From Apostichopus japonicus (Eukaryota; Echinodermata; Holothuroidea; Aspidochirotida; Stichopodidae): a stretch of DNA of 64,000 bases. Each line of letters begins with the position of its first letter. Within the stretch, counting starts at the first letter, position 1. Below, piece after piece: positions 1 through 11,800 of the stretch. The position numbers were made by a program, and so were the translations under genes. The stretch lies in contig NC_092569.1 in NCBI RefSeq assembly GCF_037975245.1, positions 16,877,501 through 16,941,500 of the forward strand. The letters run 5' to 3'. The notes under the pieces are model-generated. The model was given only the letters and a program-made list of their open reading frames with translations. It did not search any database and was not told where the DNA came from.

Positions 1-1286
1 AAATACATTTGTTCGCGACTGGTGCAGAGTTGTGCATGGGTGAATGGGGAGGGGTGGGGAGGGTAGGTCACATCCCACCCCATCTAGCCACGGCCATGTT
101 TAGGGTTAGTTTGGATTAGTTATTGATAACTTTAGGGTACGTGTACTTGAACAATTAAAAAAAACAAAACAATGGTGTCCCCAGTCGGAAAGTAAAACAC
201 ACTTGCATATTAAACTTGTGGGCCGCATGATAAGCTGTATTCTTAGGTCCACAAATAAAATGAACATAACAATTACTCGTAATTATGAAAGCCATTAATG
301 TCGTTTTAAACTCGAAGGAGCTCGGCTCTGAACAGATAAATGTCCAAGCAGGAACTGCAGTGTCTAACTGGCGAGCATTCGTCGCATATACGTTACAATT
401 AAATTGCTATTGAGACTTCAAGTAATACAATTTTACCTCTGCGAGCGCCGATACAAAATCCTTACTAATGCGTGTTCTACTTGAAGGGCACATTTCTACA
501 ACATAAAAGATGAGCGGATTAACGCCAAGTAAGTCACAGCCCAAGAGTTTAGTTTACCTGATCACATGTTAGATAAGTACACCAGTATTCCAGTGCACAA
601 TTTCCAATCTTAAATCATGGCTACTTGGAACATTTCTAACAAACTGAAACTGGGGTTATAGTTTTGGTTTTAGTTCAAATGCCTTTTTTAAGTTATAAAT
701 GTAGAAAATAAACCTTTTGTTGACAGAAGCATTATCGTCATTCAGCAATCATTGTAAATTGAGAAACATCATCTTGAATGAGCTACAATATAATTGTTCG
801 ATTCTTAGGTTGTTGAACCTTCTGTCTAAAACTTAGCCAGTTTGCAAATATTATTGTTAGGCATGCATGCTTCAAAGTTCAAACGGATGCTTCCTGAAAA
901 TAAATCATTCCTAATTTCTGCAGTGTTAGCTCATAAAAATTAGTCACCTGCAGTCAATGAGGACAGATTAAATCTTACGTTTGCGTTTATAGTTTCATTA
1001 CACTGGTGATAAATTTATCATAATTATGTCATGGTTTTCCCTGGTTTACCATGAATGAGCAACAATTCGATGACAATGTCGTTGTAATGTGTAAATTCAC
1101 TTGTGTATAGTTTTGATAAACTCTGCTTTTCGGAGTTCTTTGCCATTACGTAGCACTCACCAGAATTGCCTAAATGATTCATGTCTGTGGGTGTTTGTGT
1201 GTGAGTAACATAGACAATAAGTATAGCTTCAGCTTGAAATATCAGCGATAGAGTATACCTTTCTGAGTTGCTACTCTGTTAAGTAT
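1..1286. other. Intergenic, no gene recognised
   Basis: AT-rich sequence with no long open frame and no splice-bounded coding segment that I can recognise. A G-rich stretch lies near bases 40-80. It may be intron or flank of a gene beyond the left edge. Confidence 0.5.
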
Positions 1287-2091
1287 CTTAATCACTGATG
1301 TATACAGAGCCGATCATAATACGTCGCGTACCAAGTTCGTTACGTCATAGTGCAACTTTGCTAGATTACAAATCGTTAACAAAAAGGGGAAATTTGTGTG
1401 TTTGGTTGATTTAGAACCATTTTAACCTGAATGACGTAATTGTCGATTGTAGGGTGCTCTCCCTTTGAGAAGTTATTCTGGACTTCTTTTTACCAAAACA
1501 TAAAAGCTTTGGAATTATTGGTAGTTCGTACGACCTTTAGAGCCTTAAGTAACAAACTAATTAACGATCAGCATGACTGCATTCGTCTATATTTAATATT
1601 TGAATACATATACTAAACAATTGTCATTGTTGCCAGTATAAACGTTAAAATATGACGGAAGCCAATGCAGGCTTTGAGCAGACAGTTGCTACTCTTAATC
1701 ACTGATGTATACAGAGCCGATCATAATACGTCGCGTACCAAGTTCGTTACGTCGTAGTGCAACTTTGGGAGATTACACATTGTTAACAAAAAGGGGAAAT
1801 TTGTGTGTTTGGTTGATTTAGAACCATTTTAACTTGAGTGACGTAATTGTCGATTATAGGGTTCTCTCCCTTTGAGAATTTATTTTGGTCTTCTTTTTAC
1901 CAAAACATAAAAGCTTTGGCATTATTGGTAGTTCGTTAGACCTTTAGAGCCTTAAGTAACAAACTAATTAACGATCAGAATGACTGCATTCGTCTATATT
2001 TAATATTTGAATACATATACTAAACAATTGTCATTGTTGCCAGTATATACGTAAACATATGACGAAAGCCAATGCAGGCTTTGAGCAGACA
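1287..2091. repeat. Tandem duplication, unit about 407 bp
   Basis: Two adjacent near-identical copies, 1287 to about 1685 and 1694 to about 2091. Each begins CTTAATCACTGATGTATACA and ends with GCAGGCTTTGAGCAGACA. The copies differ by scattered substitutions and a few short indels, so the duplication is not brand new. Neither copy has coding potential, and no terminal inverted repeats or target-site duplications were seen; this looks like a plain local duplication. Confidence 0.85.
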
Positions 2092-2855
2092 TTGATTGAT
2101 ATCTAACCACATCCGTGTACTCTTTGTTCATTTGTTTTCATATTAATTTCCATATATTACTTTGTCAAGAGAGTGAGCTTGTTAACTGTCGGTATTATTA
2201 AATTGCTGGTAATGCACAAAAATAAATAACTGTACCGGGTCGTTCGGTAGCCTATAGGAAGTTGTCCGTTGATGGGCAACCGAACGTTTCATGGGCGATT
2301 CTCGTATATATGCATTATTTTGCCTCCGGGGAGCGTGGGTGGACATCGATATGGCCATTGCTAGCCCCTGTCCTAGTGCATTTTTTTTATTTGTTATATG
2401 TCTAAAATAATGAAATGGCATATTTTTTTCAAAGTGATACAAGAGAGTTTTTTTTCCATTACATAATTTGATCATTGCCTTCAATTCGAAATCTCAATTT
2501 CCATATTTTCAAACAAAATAAACCATAAAATAAAGCTTGGAGGCAATCATCGTGTAATATTTGTTCACATTTAAATATTTGGTCAAAGTCTATCATAATG
2601 TGATCTCTGTGAATAACTCCTCATGTCTTTAAACTGTGAAACAAATTAGAGCAAACGTATTCTTACAAAAACGTACTAAATGTACAAAACAACTGGTTCA
2701 TTGGAGCTTCTAACAACACCGCACGGATATCTTTTAAACTGGAACAGGTATAAAAGTGATATGTTTATCCCATTCACAGTCTGATTAAGGCCATAGTACT
2801 TGTGTTCATATTTTGATGTCAGTAACATCATGTATTCCTTTCTAATCTGTTTCAG
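2092..2855. other. Upstream flank or intron of the NAT-like segment
   Basis: No gene recognised. The last bases form a pyrimidine-rich tract ending TCTGTTTCAG at 2855, a good 3' splice site for the exon that follows. Earlier exons of that gene, if any, were not identified here. Confidence 0.45.
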
Positions 2856-3821
2856 AATAGTCACACTGACTCTTCGAATTTGAACGGAGTTCCTCTGACA
2901 GATTATGAAGTAGACTCCTTTCTCTCCGACACCCTTCACATGAAGAATACCTACCATGGTTTAATGCAAGATAGATTGACTTTCCTCAACGAAGTCCTGA
3001 AGAGGTTCAAGCTTTCTATGCCGGGAAATAATCTTACAGCCATTTCTTTTTGCACCAACGAGAACCTTGGAGAAGACGAGGAAGCAATCTTACAACAACT
3101 AAAGCAGGATATTTTATCTCTCCACGGAGGGCAATGTTACTGGTTCGGTCTATTTCTACACGCCCTGTTAAGACGATTGGGCTACGATGCACAACTCGTT
3201 GGAGCAGGAGATCGAGTCTATGATGCAATGTTTGATATGCACCCAGCTATTATTGTTCGGGATTTATCATACGATGGAAGCTTGCATTTGATTGAGTCGA
3301 GTCCAACTTATCCAATATTTGAAATTATACCTCTCGCCTTTGACAAGAGACAGTGTGTTTACAGCCTTTCCAATGGTAAACAGAAGTTCATCAAAGGTGG
3401 GAAAGGTATTGTTAAATATTGTCAAAAGATCGAGAGAGGAGGTCTACCGAGATCCAGTTTGAGTGAAGTTATCGAAGAAGATGGTAATTTATGGGAAGTG
3501 TATGTGACCTATCGATACAATACGGTCAGAAGTGTATCGCATTTTGTAGAGTTAGTATATTTTTTCCGCTCTGCTCCAAGACTAGGTGCATTTTTTCACA
3601 AGAATTTGTTGATTAATGGTTTCTCTAGGGGCAATTGGGTGACCATAGTTAATAGACAGGTAACAGTAACAGGTGTAGATGGGATTCAAATAGACACGTG
3701 GAAGGTGTCATCGATGGATAAAATGCCACATGTTGTGGTGAAATATTTCCCGCAATACCCACTAAAATTCGTAGAAAAATGTATCACACATATTGAAAAT
3801 AGTAGACTATACATGCAGTAA
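2856..3821 (+). CDS. Arylamine N-acetyltransferase-like protein, last exon (partial)
   Basis: The frame is open from the 3' splice site at 2855 to TAA at 3819-3821, about 321 codons. No ATG fits as a natural start: the furthest initiator-like codon is TTG at 2880 and the first in-frame ATG is at 2940. It is therefore probably a terminal exon whose start lies upstream. The protein resembles the NAT family, which transfers acetyl from acetyl-CoA to arylamines through a Cys-His-Asp triad. The GGQCYW motif puts the nucleophile Cys at 3135-3137, preceded by an ENL motif typical of NATs. The MHPAIIV segment supplies the His at 3240-3242. Where NATs have the VD of the triad, this protein reads LIE, with Glu at 3294-3296. 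A PLAF/EIIPL segment follows, as in NATs. Family membership is fairly secure; activity is uncertain because of the Asp-to-Glu difference. It is unrelated to the neighbouring FReD genes. Confidence 0.75.
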   Translation, partial: NSHTDSSNLNGVPLTDYEVDSFLSDTLHMKNTYHGLMQDRLTFLNEVLKRFKLSMPGNNLTAISFCTNENLGEDEEAILQQLKQDILSLHGGQCYWFGLFLHALLRRLGYDAQLVGAGDRVYDAMFDMHPAIIVRDLSYDGSLHLIESSPTYPIFEIIPLAFDKRQCVYSLSNGKQKFIKGGKGIVKYCQKIERGGLPRSSLSEVIEEDGNLWEVYVTYRYNTVRSVSHFVELVYFFRSAPRLGAFFHKNLLINGFSRGNWVTIVNRQVTVTGVDGIQIDTWKVSSMDKMPHVVVKYFPQYPLKFVEKCITHIENSRLYMQ

Positions 3822-4361
3822 ACTTCTTGGACACACAGGTATAGTGAATTTATGCTGGTGGTGGGTTTGCTGGATAGACTGTCTGCCAATTGTGTAATTA
3901 ACATCAAGAGAAGTCAATATATTCGAAACATATAATAGGTTTAGAACACCAAATATTTATGTGTGTATACAGATAAAGATATAGAGGAACCGTAAGTAAA
4001 ATATTTACAGTTTGATCGGCTGACCAACAGCACTTTCAGGTTCAATATTCAACCTTGTCTTGGCTGTAGGAACTAAGATAAGACCAGGTGGATGAATTAA
4101 CATTAAAGTCTCAGTACCTGCTAGCCAAATTTATACTTCGACATTTCCAGCTTACTGCAGTAAAAGCTCAGTGAAAGTGACACATTTAACTATTCCGTAG
4201 ATCCTACAAACGTCAATCAAAACTTCCAAGCCAATCCCAAGATCTCATGCGCCAAACAAATTTCGCTCTCTTTGTTTAAGACCGTTAGGCATGTGACTAC
4301 ATTCACTTTCGTGGCTAGCCTGTGTTAGGTCTCTTCTCTTGAATAGTATCTCTCTCTCGGT
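3822..4361. other. 3' flank of NAT-like gene, no gene seen
   Basis: Presumed 3' UTR and intergenic DNA. No clear AATAAA close to the stop codon and no other coding signal. Confidence 0.4.
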
Positions 4362-4369
4362 GTTACTTA

Positions 4370-4725
4370 CAGTGGCGTAGGAAGGTCCTTTTGAGTGGGG
4401 GGGGGGGGGCTGAAGACTGATGGCCGGCCTGGGGGAGGGGTCTAAGGAGGTGGAATTTTTTGCATTTCCAGGTGGCCTCAGATGCAATTTGGTGCAATAT
4501 AGCACAGCACACTTCAACACCCGCTCCATTTTGTAAACTTAATTTTGCATTTTCACCTGGCCTTAGATGCAATATGGTGCTCCAAATGAGATTTTTTTCT
4601 CATTTGGAAATGAGAAAGGGGTTTTCTGACTTGCGAAGCGGGGGGGGGGGCGGAATGATACTTCCGCCCCTCCACATTTTTCACTGGAAGGCTGGCGCCC
4701 CAGCCCCCCGGTTCCTACGCCCTTG
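4370..4725. mobile_element. hAT-type MITE, 356 bp, with 8-bp TSD
   Basis: The element begins CAGTGGCGTAGGAA and ends TTCCTACGCCCTTG, giving a terminal inverted repeat of about 14 bp with few mismatches. It is flanked by GTTACTTA at 4362-4369 and 4726-4733, a perfect 8-bp target-site duplication as made by hAT transposases. Inside are two diverged copies of a segment of about 45 bp (the GCATTT..AGATGCAAT..GGTGC motif) and two long G runs. There is no transposase frame, so it is non-autonomous. Confidence 0.9.
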
Positions 4726-5184
4726 GTTACTTACGTAGCTTGCAAAATTGCGTCCACTCCTTTCCATTGCAATGAATAAAGAGGTGTTTTCAGACGTTTC
4801 CTTCATGGAATTGGGTAAAAATAGTGGACGGTACGAGTATAAGACTGCGTTAAAATCTTGATCGGGCCGTATGTGTAGACTATTTTGTTAACCTCTGTTT
4901 AATGTACATGCTAATATGGTCGGTGGCATTGATTGTACGGTGAATCGTTCGCGCCATAATGGCAAAAAAAAAAAACGATTGCGACAGCTCTTCTTTATGA
5001 ATCCCACCTGGTCAGAATGCATTTAGAATTTTAGAATTAGAAACATTGAATCTGCTTCGGAAGTTTGTTTTCCGAAATTAATCAGCAAAATGGGTATGGG
5101 GACTAAAAGTATAAGATAATTAAAAATGGATATTTTGAAAAGTCAAACGGACGATGCGTAGTTTAATGACAAGAATCATCGATG

Positions 5185-5186
<2 letters not shown>

Positions 5187-5229
<43 letters not shown>
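5187..5229. repeat. (TA)n microsatellite
   Basis: Uninterrupted TA dinucleotide run that merges into the left arm of the adjacent palindrome. Confidence 0.95.
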
Positions 5230-5233
<4 letters not shown>

Positions 5234-5368
5234 ATACTAGTTGAGACTAGTGGAACACTAGTAGTTGTAAATAGTAGTTGTAACGTTGTCTGACGATCGC
5301 TAAACGCGTGAAACTCCGAGTTACAACTACTAGTGTTCCACTAGTCTCAGCTAGTATCAACATATATT
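5223..5368. repeat. Long inverted repeat (hairpin, foldback-like)
   Basis: The left arm 5223-5270 and right arm 5321-5368 are reverse complements over about 48 bp with about two mismatches, separated by a loop of about 50 bp. The arms contain ACTAGTGTTCCACTAGTCTC. It lies between a (TA)n tract and a (CT)n(TA)n tract. It could be a tiny foldback MITE inserted into TA-rich DNA, or a cruciform-prone sequence that arose locally. Confidence 0.85.
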
Positions 5369-5420
5369 CCGCTCTGTCCACCGGACATAGAGCACTCTGC
5401 GCCAAGATAGACGCCAACCA

Positions 5421-5425
5421 ACCAA

Positions 5426-5458
<33 letters not shown>

Positions 5459-5467
5459 CATATATAG
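5421..5467. repeat. (CT)n followed by (TA)n microsatellite
   Basis: Compound dinucleotide repeat on the + strand just right of the palindrome. Confidence 0.9.
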
Positions 5468-7087
5468 CTGCTGGCCTTTCTTCAATTCATTTTGTCTGAT
5501 CTGTTGAGCATGAAGCGTGGTCCAACGCAATAAGTAAAATGTCGTCTGATTAACTCGGAATTGCATAAACACTTGTATCTACCTATTGGGACATTCTGCA
5601 GATATATTTAGTCGGTTCAGGTCCATTTCACGTTCGTACTATTGAAGGAAATAGTATCATGATGTTTGTACTGGTATTGCTTCTGTTTTAAAATATTGTG
5701 TATTGCTCTTTTGTATGATCTAAACTGTGCACTGAACTTTTTTTTTGAATACCCTACTACGAACTATTGGTCACTTTATTTCACACGGACTCGGTTGAGC
5801 TAATGATGGTGTATCCCATGAAACAATACGAATTTTTTTAAGGGTATCATATTGAGGGCGTCGGCCTAAAGGTTCAATTCCGCACAGATAAAATGAGTTG
5901 AAGAGACGAAGAAAGGAACGTTAATATGTTTTTCTTATTTAGTCGTAATGAGTCAATTTTTGTTCAAGGACATGTTATTAATTCATCGTATTAATTTTGT
6001 GACCCCCTTTTTTAATTCTATTTTGCTTTCTAAGAGACACTTTTATGGTCTCTGTATAAGAACCATATTAATTTGGCTGATAAGGGTTAAAGGTTAATGT
6101 TTAAGGTTTTTGGGGAATTGTATCATGGAATAAATAATCGACTGAATACATGCAAAATATGCCAAGCCTCGCATGATGTGCATTGATGTCCTATAATATA
6201 TAAGAGAAAATTTACTTTATATGGTTTACCATGTTAGTCTACCGATATCAAAAATAATCATGCCTATTGCAATACAAATTCATAACCGTCACTCTCACAG
6301 ATTTACAATGTTTGTGTCATTTAAAAAAAAATACTTTTCGTTATTTCTTTCGTTAATAAAATTGCTATTTTAGTCTCGATTACGTAGATAGAATTATCAA
6401 CAAGGAACTTGTTTTACAACAGGTTCTATACAGTGGTTGTTTGTTATAGATAGCTTTAGGTATATTTGTCACGTGGACATTGTGTACTGCGGTTGCCTGC
6501 ATACGCGTGACTGATCTGTGCTTTAGATGAATGAAAGGACTCTGGAAATGCGTTCCCACAAACCCGGACAAGCTCTGACCCAGCCCTGATAATCTCCGAA
6601 AAAGCAAGGTTTACCCTTACGTGGGAACGGGACTAGGGATAGGGCTGGGTCTGGACCCAATAGCCCTCCGAAGGAAGGTGAATTGAGATTTGCTTGCTCG
6701 CAGCAACCCCTGCTGTGTGCAGATGAACTATGGCTATGAACGATTGACGCTATTACCGGTCTTATCTAGTGTAAATATCAACAACTGCCGTATATATGTG
6801 TATACACATGGAATTCCACAGTGGCACTCGTCTTCATACAGAAATCGGTCTTTCCATTACTTTCGACCGCTTTTGGATATATGCCCGAAGTGTATCAAAA
6901 GGAATGAAAATGTTTCTCGATCGACTCGGGAGTTTTCTTTCCAATCTGTGTCTGTAAAATTAAGAAACATATTTTCACAAACGGCAGTGCTTCTCGGTTT
7001 CACCAAAATGCTTATACGCCTAGGCTTTTTTTATTTGGTATTATGTATAGGGCCACAGCTAACATAAATGACCGTTGACGTAGGCAT

Positions 7088-8860
7088 TTCTTCCTCTCGA
7101 GCGTTTATTCAGAAATTTGTCTCCTCGTCCCGGTGTGCCGCGTAATTACGCTCATTTGTCCAGGCTCTTAGGACTTAGGATATGCAAATCGAATGATAAA
7201 ATAGGCATCGAAGCCTAGAGAAATTGCCAAAAGATCTCCATGATCAATTTGATAAGCTACTCAACCAAAGTGAACTTTATACGCCACTTATCACCGTGAT
7301 TCTTTGAACCATTGAATGCATATTTAAGAGTTTTGTAAGTAAATTTTCGAGCGCTTTTCACTTAATATACATTTGCAGTACCTACACTTGGGATAGCCAG
7401 ATTGCAGTTGAGCATTTAATATACCGCCCCCCCCCCACAAAAAAAATTAAAAATACTCAACAGTGAGCATGCGGAATGCAAAAACAAGTTAAACATTTTT
7501 TTCCCCTGTTGACATGCATGGGATTACAACTCTTGAAATCATCTCTGAATGTGATAACCGTATTTCCCTCATCCGAAGGCACGTTTTCTCTTCCGTACTA
7601 CAGACTGTTTGGATGTGTTAACCTATCCCAACAGAGTAGACCCATTATTGCTCAATAAAGTCATTCAATGTAGGATGATGACGGGCCCAAGACATGAAAA
7701 TATCCATTAATTAAACCTGTAGTTTTATTCATTTGTAATTGTAACATTACATATTTTTATTTGTTTGCATAGGCTAGTATGAGAATAAGTATAAATTTTA
7801 AATTCATATGGTTTATAGCTCCATTGCTTTAGTTTATCCTTTTGGTAAATCTGACGAGAAACAAAAATATCTGTAAATAAAATGAAGCATTGGCTGAAAC
7901 ATACAATATATTTCAAGTTTTGGACAACTACCTATCAAAACATCGCCAACCTATGGGAGTACACACCACAAATATCGACTTAAATGGGGACTCCACACGT
8001 TATACCGTTATGCAACATTTAATTATAATCAAATTAATATGTTACATATTTGAGGCCATTGATATGACTTTCAAGAGATTTCATTAAGACCGCTTTAAGA
8101 TCACATTCTGGTCCTTGAGATTATTGTCTTTAAGAGGTGCAATAAACTTGTTTCCTTAGATAGGCCTACATTGAAAACGCCTACCATTAGAATTCCATAC
8201 GTGCCTACTTTACATGTATCCAGTGGTGTAAATCACAACTCACTGTGTTCAGTAATATTACAAAATAAGAAAATCCACACACAAACACAAATGTTTAAAC
8301 TACTTGGTAGTATATCCGATTTTCAACCTCCATGTCTGTAGAATGTTCGGCATGACTTTTACTGCCACGAAACATTTGGAACCAAGAGCCGAATACCTTT
8401 CACTAACACCATACCTTCAACCGTAAAAAAGAAAGGTGTGAATTGTTAGAATGGAACAATGGACTGTTATCAATCTACAATATTAAATGTCATCCCTGAA
8501 CGGGATATACATCTACAACGGTCGCGAATGGGTGTCTTACACGTGAGTATGTATTTCCGTGAAGTCAATTGCACGCAAGTGAAAGTTCACAGAACGTTCA
8601 ATAACATTTCAATATCTGCTTGACGGATACCTGTGGATCCATCTCGACGAACACCATCAGCTTATTGTATTAGAAAACTTTACATAAACTATATAAAATG
8701 CGATATAGAATGAGCCTACAGTAAACTTGTAATTTTATCAGAAAGAAACTACAAGTCATCCGTCGTTTCTTGAAGCAAAAATCAGTTCAGTATAATTTTG
8801 GGAACCGTTGATACGTTCTACCTGGGCTGTCATTCCTGATCTTCTTCGAAAGTCATAAGG
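7088..8860. other. 5' flank and 5' UTR of gene A
   Basis: Non-coding sequence shared with the other plus-type genes (26633-28402 and 53450-55229). It contains a poly-C run near 7425 and the TATA box listed separately. Confidence 0.6.
8690..8698 (+). promoter_or_regulatory. TATA box of gene A
   Basis: TATATAAAA lies about 165 bases upstream of the ATG. The same motif is at the same relative position in gene B (28232-28240), with a one-base variant in gene E. Confidence 0.6.
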
Positions 8861-11800
8861 ATGGAGTTTCTCTTGCTTGTAAGCGCAGTTTTTGCATTTT
8901 CGTGTACAACGATTATCAACGTTGCGTGGTCAGATCAAACGGTGAGTTACATAATCTAGAGTAGTATTTGATTTTCCAGTATATGCATTCCTACATGTAT
9001 TTTTCAAGATCCAAATAGTTTGTACTTATTGTATTTGCAAGAGAAGGTGTTCTAGAGAATGTATAGTAGGCATATGTTTATTGGTTGATACGAACGATTG
9101 CATTTCACTTTTCAAAAGTTGTTTTTATCACGATGTTGAAGGCATAGTAAATGATCTTTATATTACAACTCATAAAGCAAAACAGATTGTTACTATCTGA
9201 TTGTCAAAAGGTTATTTGCTTAATAGTAAGTGATTTATTGTTTTCTTTTCATTCATTTGATTCAGCCAAAACAAAATAGAAAAACCTATGATTCTTTACT
9301 TTCAAGTAGTTTGTACCTTTTACACTAACTGTGGTTTTCTTTATCTTCACTTTATGCATTATTTCGTCTGTTAAATGTTACACATTTTCCATATAATTTT
9401 GATTTAACAATAAAAAATATGTTGTATTCATTTATAGAGGACCGCAAATCTAGAAAATGTAACCTTAGATATCGTGGGCATATAATTTCACGTACAGCTT
9501 TTAAATCGCACATTGAAATTGACACATTGAAGTGTCAACTATTTTCACATTTGTGACATATACATTTATATCTCGATTTTTCTGAATTTGACATTACTAG
9601 TTAATATGCCATAGTCCAACAAATTTATTTACTTTCATTTGTTCAATTAAGTGTTCCATTCATGTCCCTTTAAAACTAAGCAACTGCAAGGAGGATTTAG
9701 AAGAAAATATTAATTGCTATTGTTTCTTCATTAACGCAAAGAAAGCTTTATATGGTTAAGAAAAACTTCATTCAATTTTTGTAATGAGTCAAATGGTTTA
9801 ACTCTTACAAAAAGAAGATATTGCTTTACTTGTTCATTAGAAAAGAAGCCTCGTGCATTTCCTAGTAGAGCTCATTACAACAATTTTTGTAATGAGTCAA
9901 ATGGTTTAACTCTTACAAAAAGAAGATATTGCTTTACTTGTTCATTAGAAAAGAAGCCTCGTGCATTTCCTAGTAGAGTTAGTAAAAATATAAGTTCTCT
10001 TCTTGTCTTATATATAAATATAATCATGTTTTCATGGTTTTTCATCAAAGTTATTCAATAGAATTCCTGTAATGAATTCAGTAACAACATTAACGAAGTA
10101 CATTACATTTTCGTTTTAATACACTAAATACAATGTGTTGGATAAAATAGTCGGACTCGAAAGAAGTAAAATAATTATAATGACACTTTACAAATGATAA
10201 AATGATATCCAACATATAATGTTAACTCATCTCCATTATATCGTTAGCAATATGTTAATATACGTTTATTTGTTAGAAATATTTTTCCTATGAACTGGTG
10301 TTCACGGCCATCATTAACTAAGCATACAACGGGCTGAATATCGGGTTGATAAACTTGTTCTATGAGTCATTGAAAGAGTAAGCTAATATCAACATCAGAT
10401 GTAAACAGTAATCTGGAAAAAATGACTCAGTTGTAACATTATGTTTATTTGAATCATATGCTAATTAACGAGATCGTCATCGAACTGGCTAAATTCAACA
10501 TATTGTTACGAATATCATCTAAATATTTAGTCGTTGGATACATATTGCGCATTTTGTCATCCACTTTGCTAATTAAAATACAACAACGAAACTTAGAAAA
10601 GAGCGACAATATCAAGTTTGCATGTGGTTTCTTGAAAGCCATTTTCATTTATTCTTTCAAAATGTGGGATGTAAAATGTACTTTTTGTCTGTGATGTCTC
10701 TCTTGGAAGAGTTAGAGAGAGTGATAATATTGTTATAAATGTGCTCAAATAATTGTTAAGAAGATATAAATGAATGCCTGGATCAGGGATAAGGCTGATG
10801 GGCCGATGATATGATGGATCGGATTTAGAGTTAGTACACTACATTTTTTCCCCAAGAGGATTGAGTTGCAAAGTATCATACCCTGATGAGGTTACGCAAT
10901 GATAATTAATTGTGCCAAGAGTTTGACGTAACTGACTTTTTTTTCCCTGTAGTATTACCATACTCATTATCATCATAAGTTCTATAACCATGTTAATGGG
11001 CACAATAATATCGTTATTAAACATGCTAGTATCCTGAAAAGTTAGGGCGAAATGTGAAATATCAAAATTTACTAGATTATTAAATATGGTCTTTAAATTG
11101 AGTAATATTGTTGTCAGGGCCGGCTGGGGTAGCAAGGATATCTATGAAGGTTGCTAGAAGAATTAGAATAAATTTGTTTAGACGGTATACATTTCGATCG
11201 TTTTCAATGAGACAAATGCACGTTAGTTACATTGTTGTAAGTTACATTTATTATGTCTTTAAAACAGACTACTAGTAGTTACATTCATCAAGCTCGATCT
11301 TGTTAACGTTTAACATCATGGATAAACGTGAGCGGTGCTTCTTCGAATTTGTCAATATTCAACAAAGTTACACTTGTAAGATTTCTCTATGGACATTTTT
11401 AAGTATATATCCCTAAATTGATCAATGTATTCATTTTGTATGGCTACCACCGGATCAATGTAGTCTTCAAACAAAGGTAACAGAAATTTATGTTAGGATG
11501 CAAAGAACGAATTTGGTTGCATTGACAATAATGTTCGCACGTTTAATAACGGTGAGATGTATCTCACGATTTCCACTATGAGAGAACACGTGCATTGATT
11601 TTTTTCCATATCTACAAGACATCATATATTATTTATTTGCAGAGTAATCATCAGCACAGCCTGCCTTCAACTACAGATGACACTCAAAGTGAGATATATG
11701 TTGCCTTTTATAAGTTATTATATTTATGTTTACAGTACGTTTAATTTTGCTTTGGTGAGTAACACTATTTTTTTCAGTAATTGAGAGTACACGATGCTAC

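Larger units (their letters stand above)
4734..7087. other. Intergenic region between NAT-like gene and FReD array
   Basis: No gene recognised. It contains the microsatellites and palindrome listed separately. A 125-codon open frame at 6690-7067 has no recognisable domain and no splice support. Confidence 0.45.

Noticed and set aside
4245-4738. Overlapping open frames on both strands
   Set aside because: They fall in the hAT-type MITE and its G/C-rich runs, which are poor in stops.
5868-5882. B-box-like GGTTCAATTCC, possible tRNA
   Set aside because: No A-box at the right distance and no cloverleaf pairing seen.
6690-7067. 125-codon open frame
   Set aside because: No recognisable domain, no paralogue in the other blocks, and no splice or promoter support.
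7890-8087. 65-codon open frame upstream of gene A, with a counterpart at 54269-54466
   Set aside because: It lies in the duplicated 5' flank. The B copy is broken, and A/E differences show no silent bias. Shared ancestry of non-coding flank explains it.
10449-10694. Open frame of about 80 codons in intron 1, also present in B (29880) and E (56709)
   Set aside because: No shared ATG, open on both strands, substitutions not silent-biased; it lies inside an intron of a duplicated gene.
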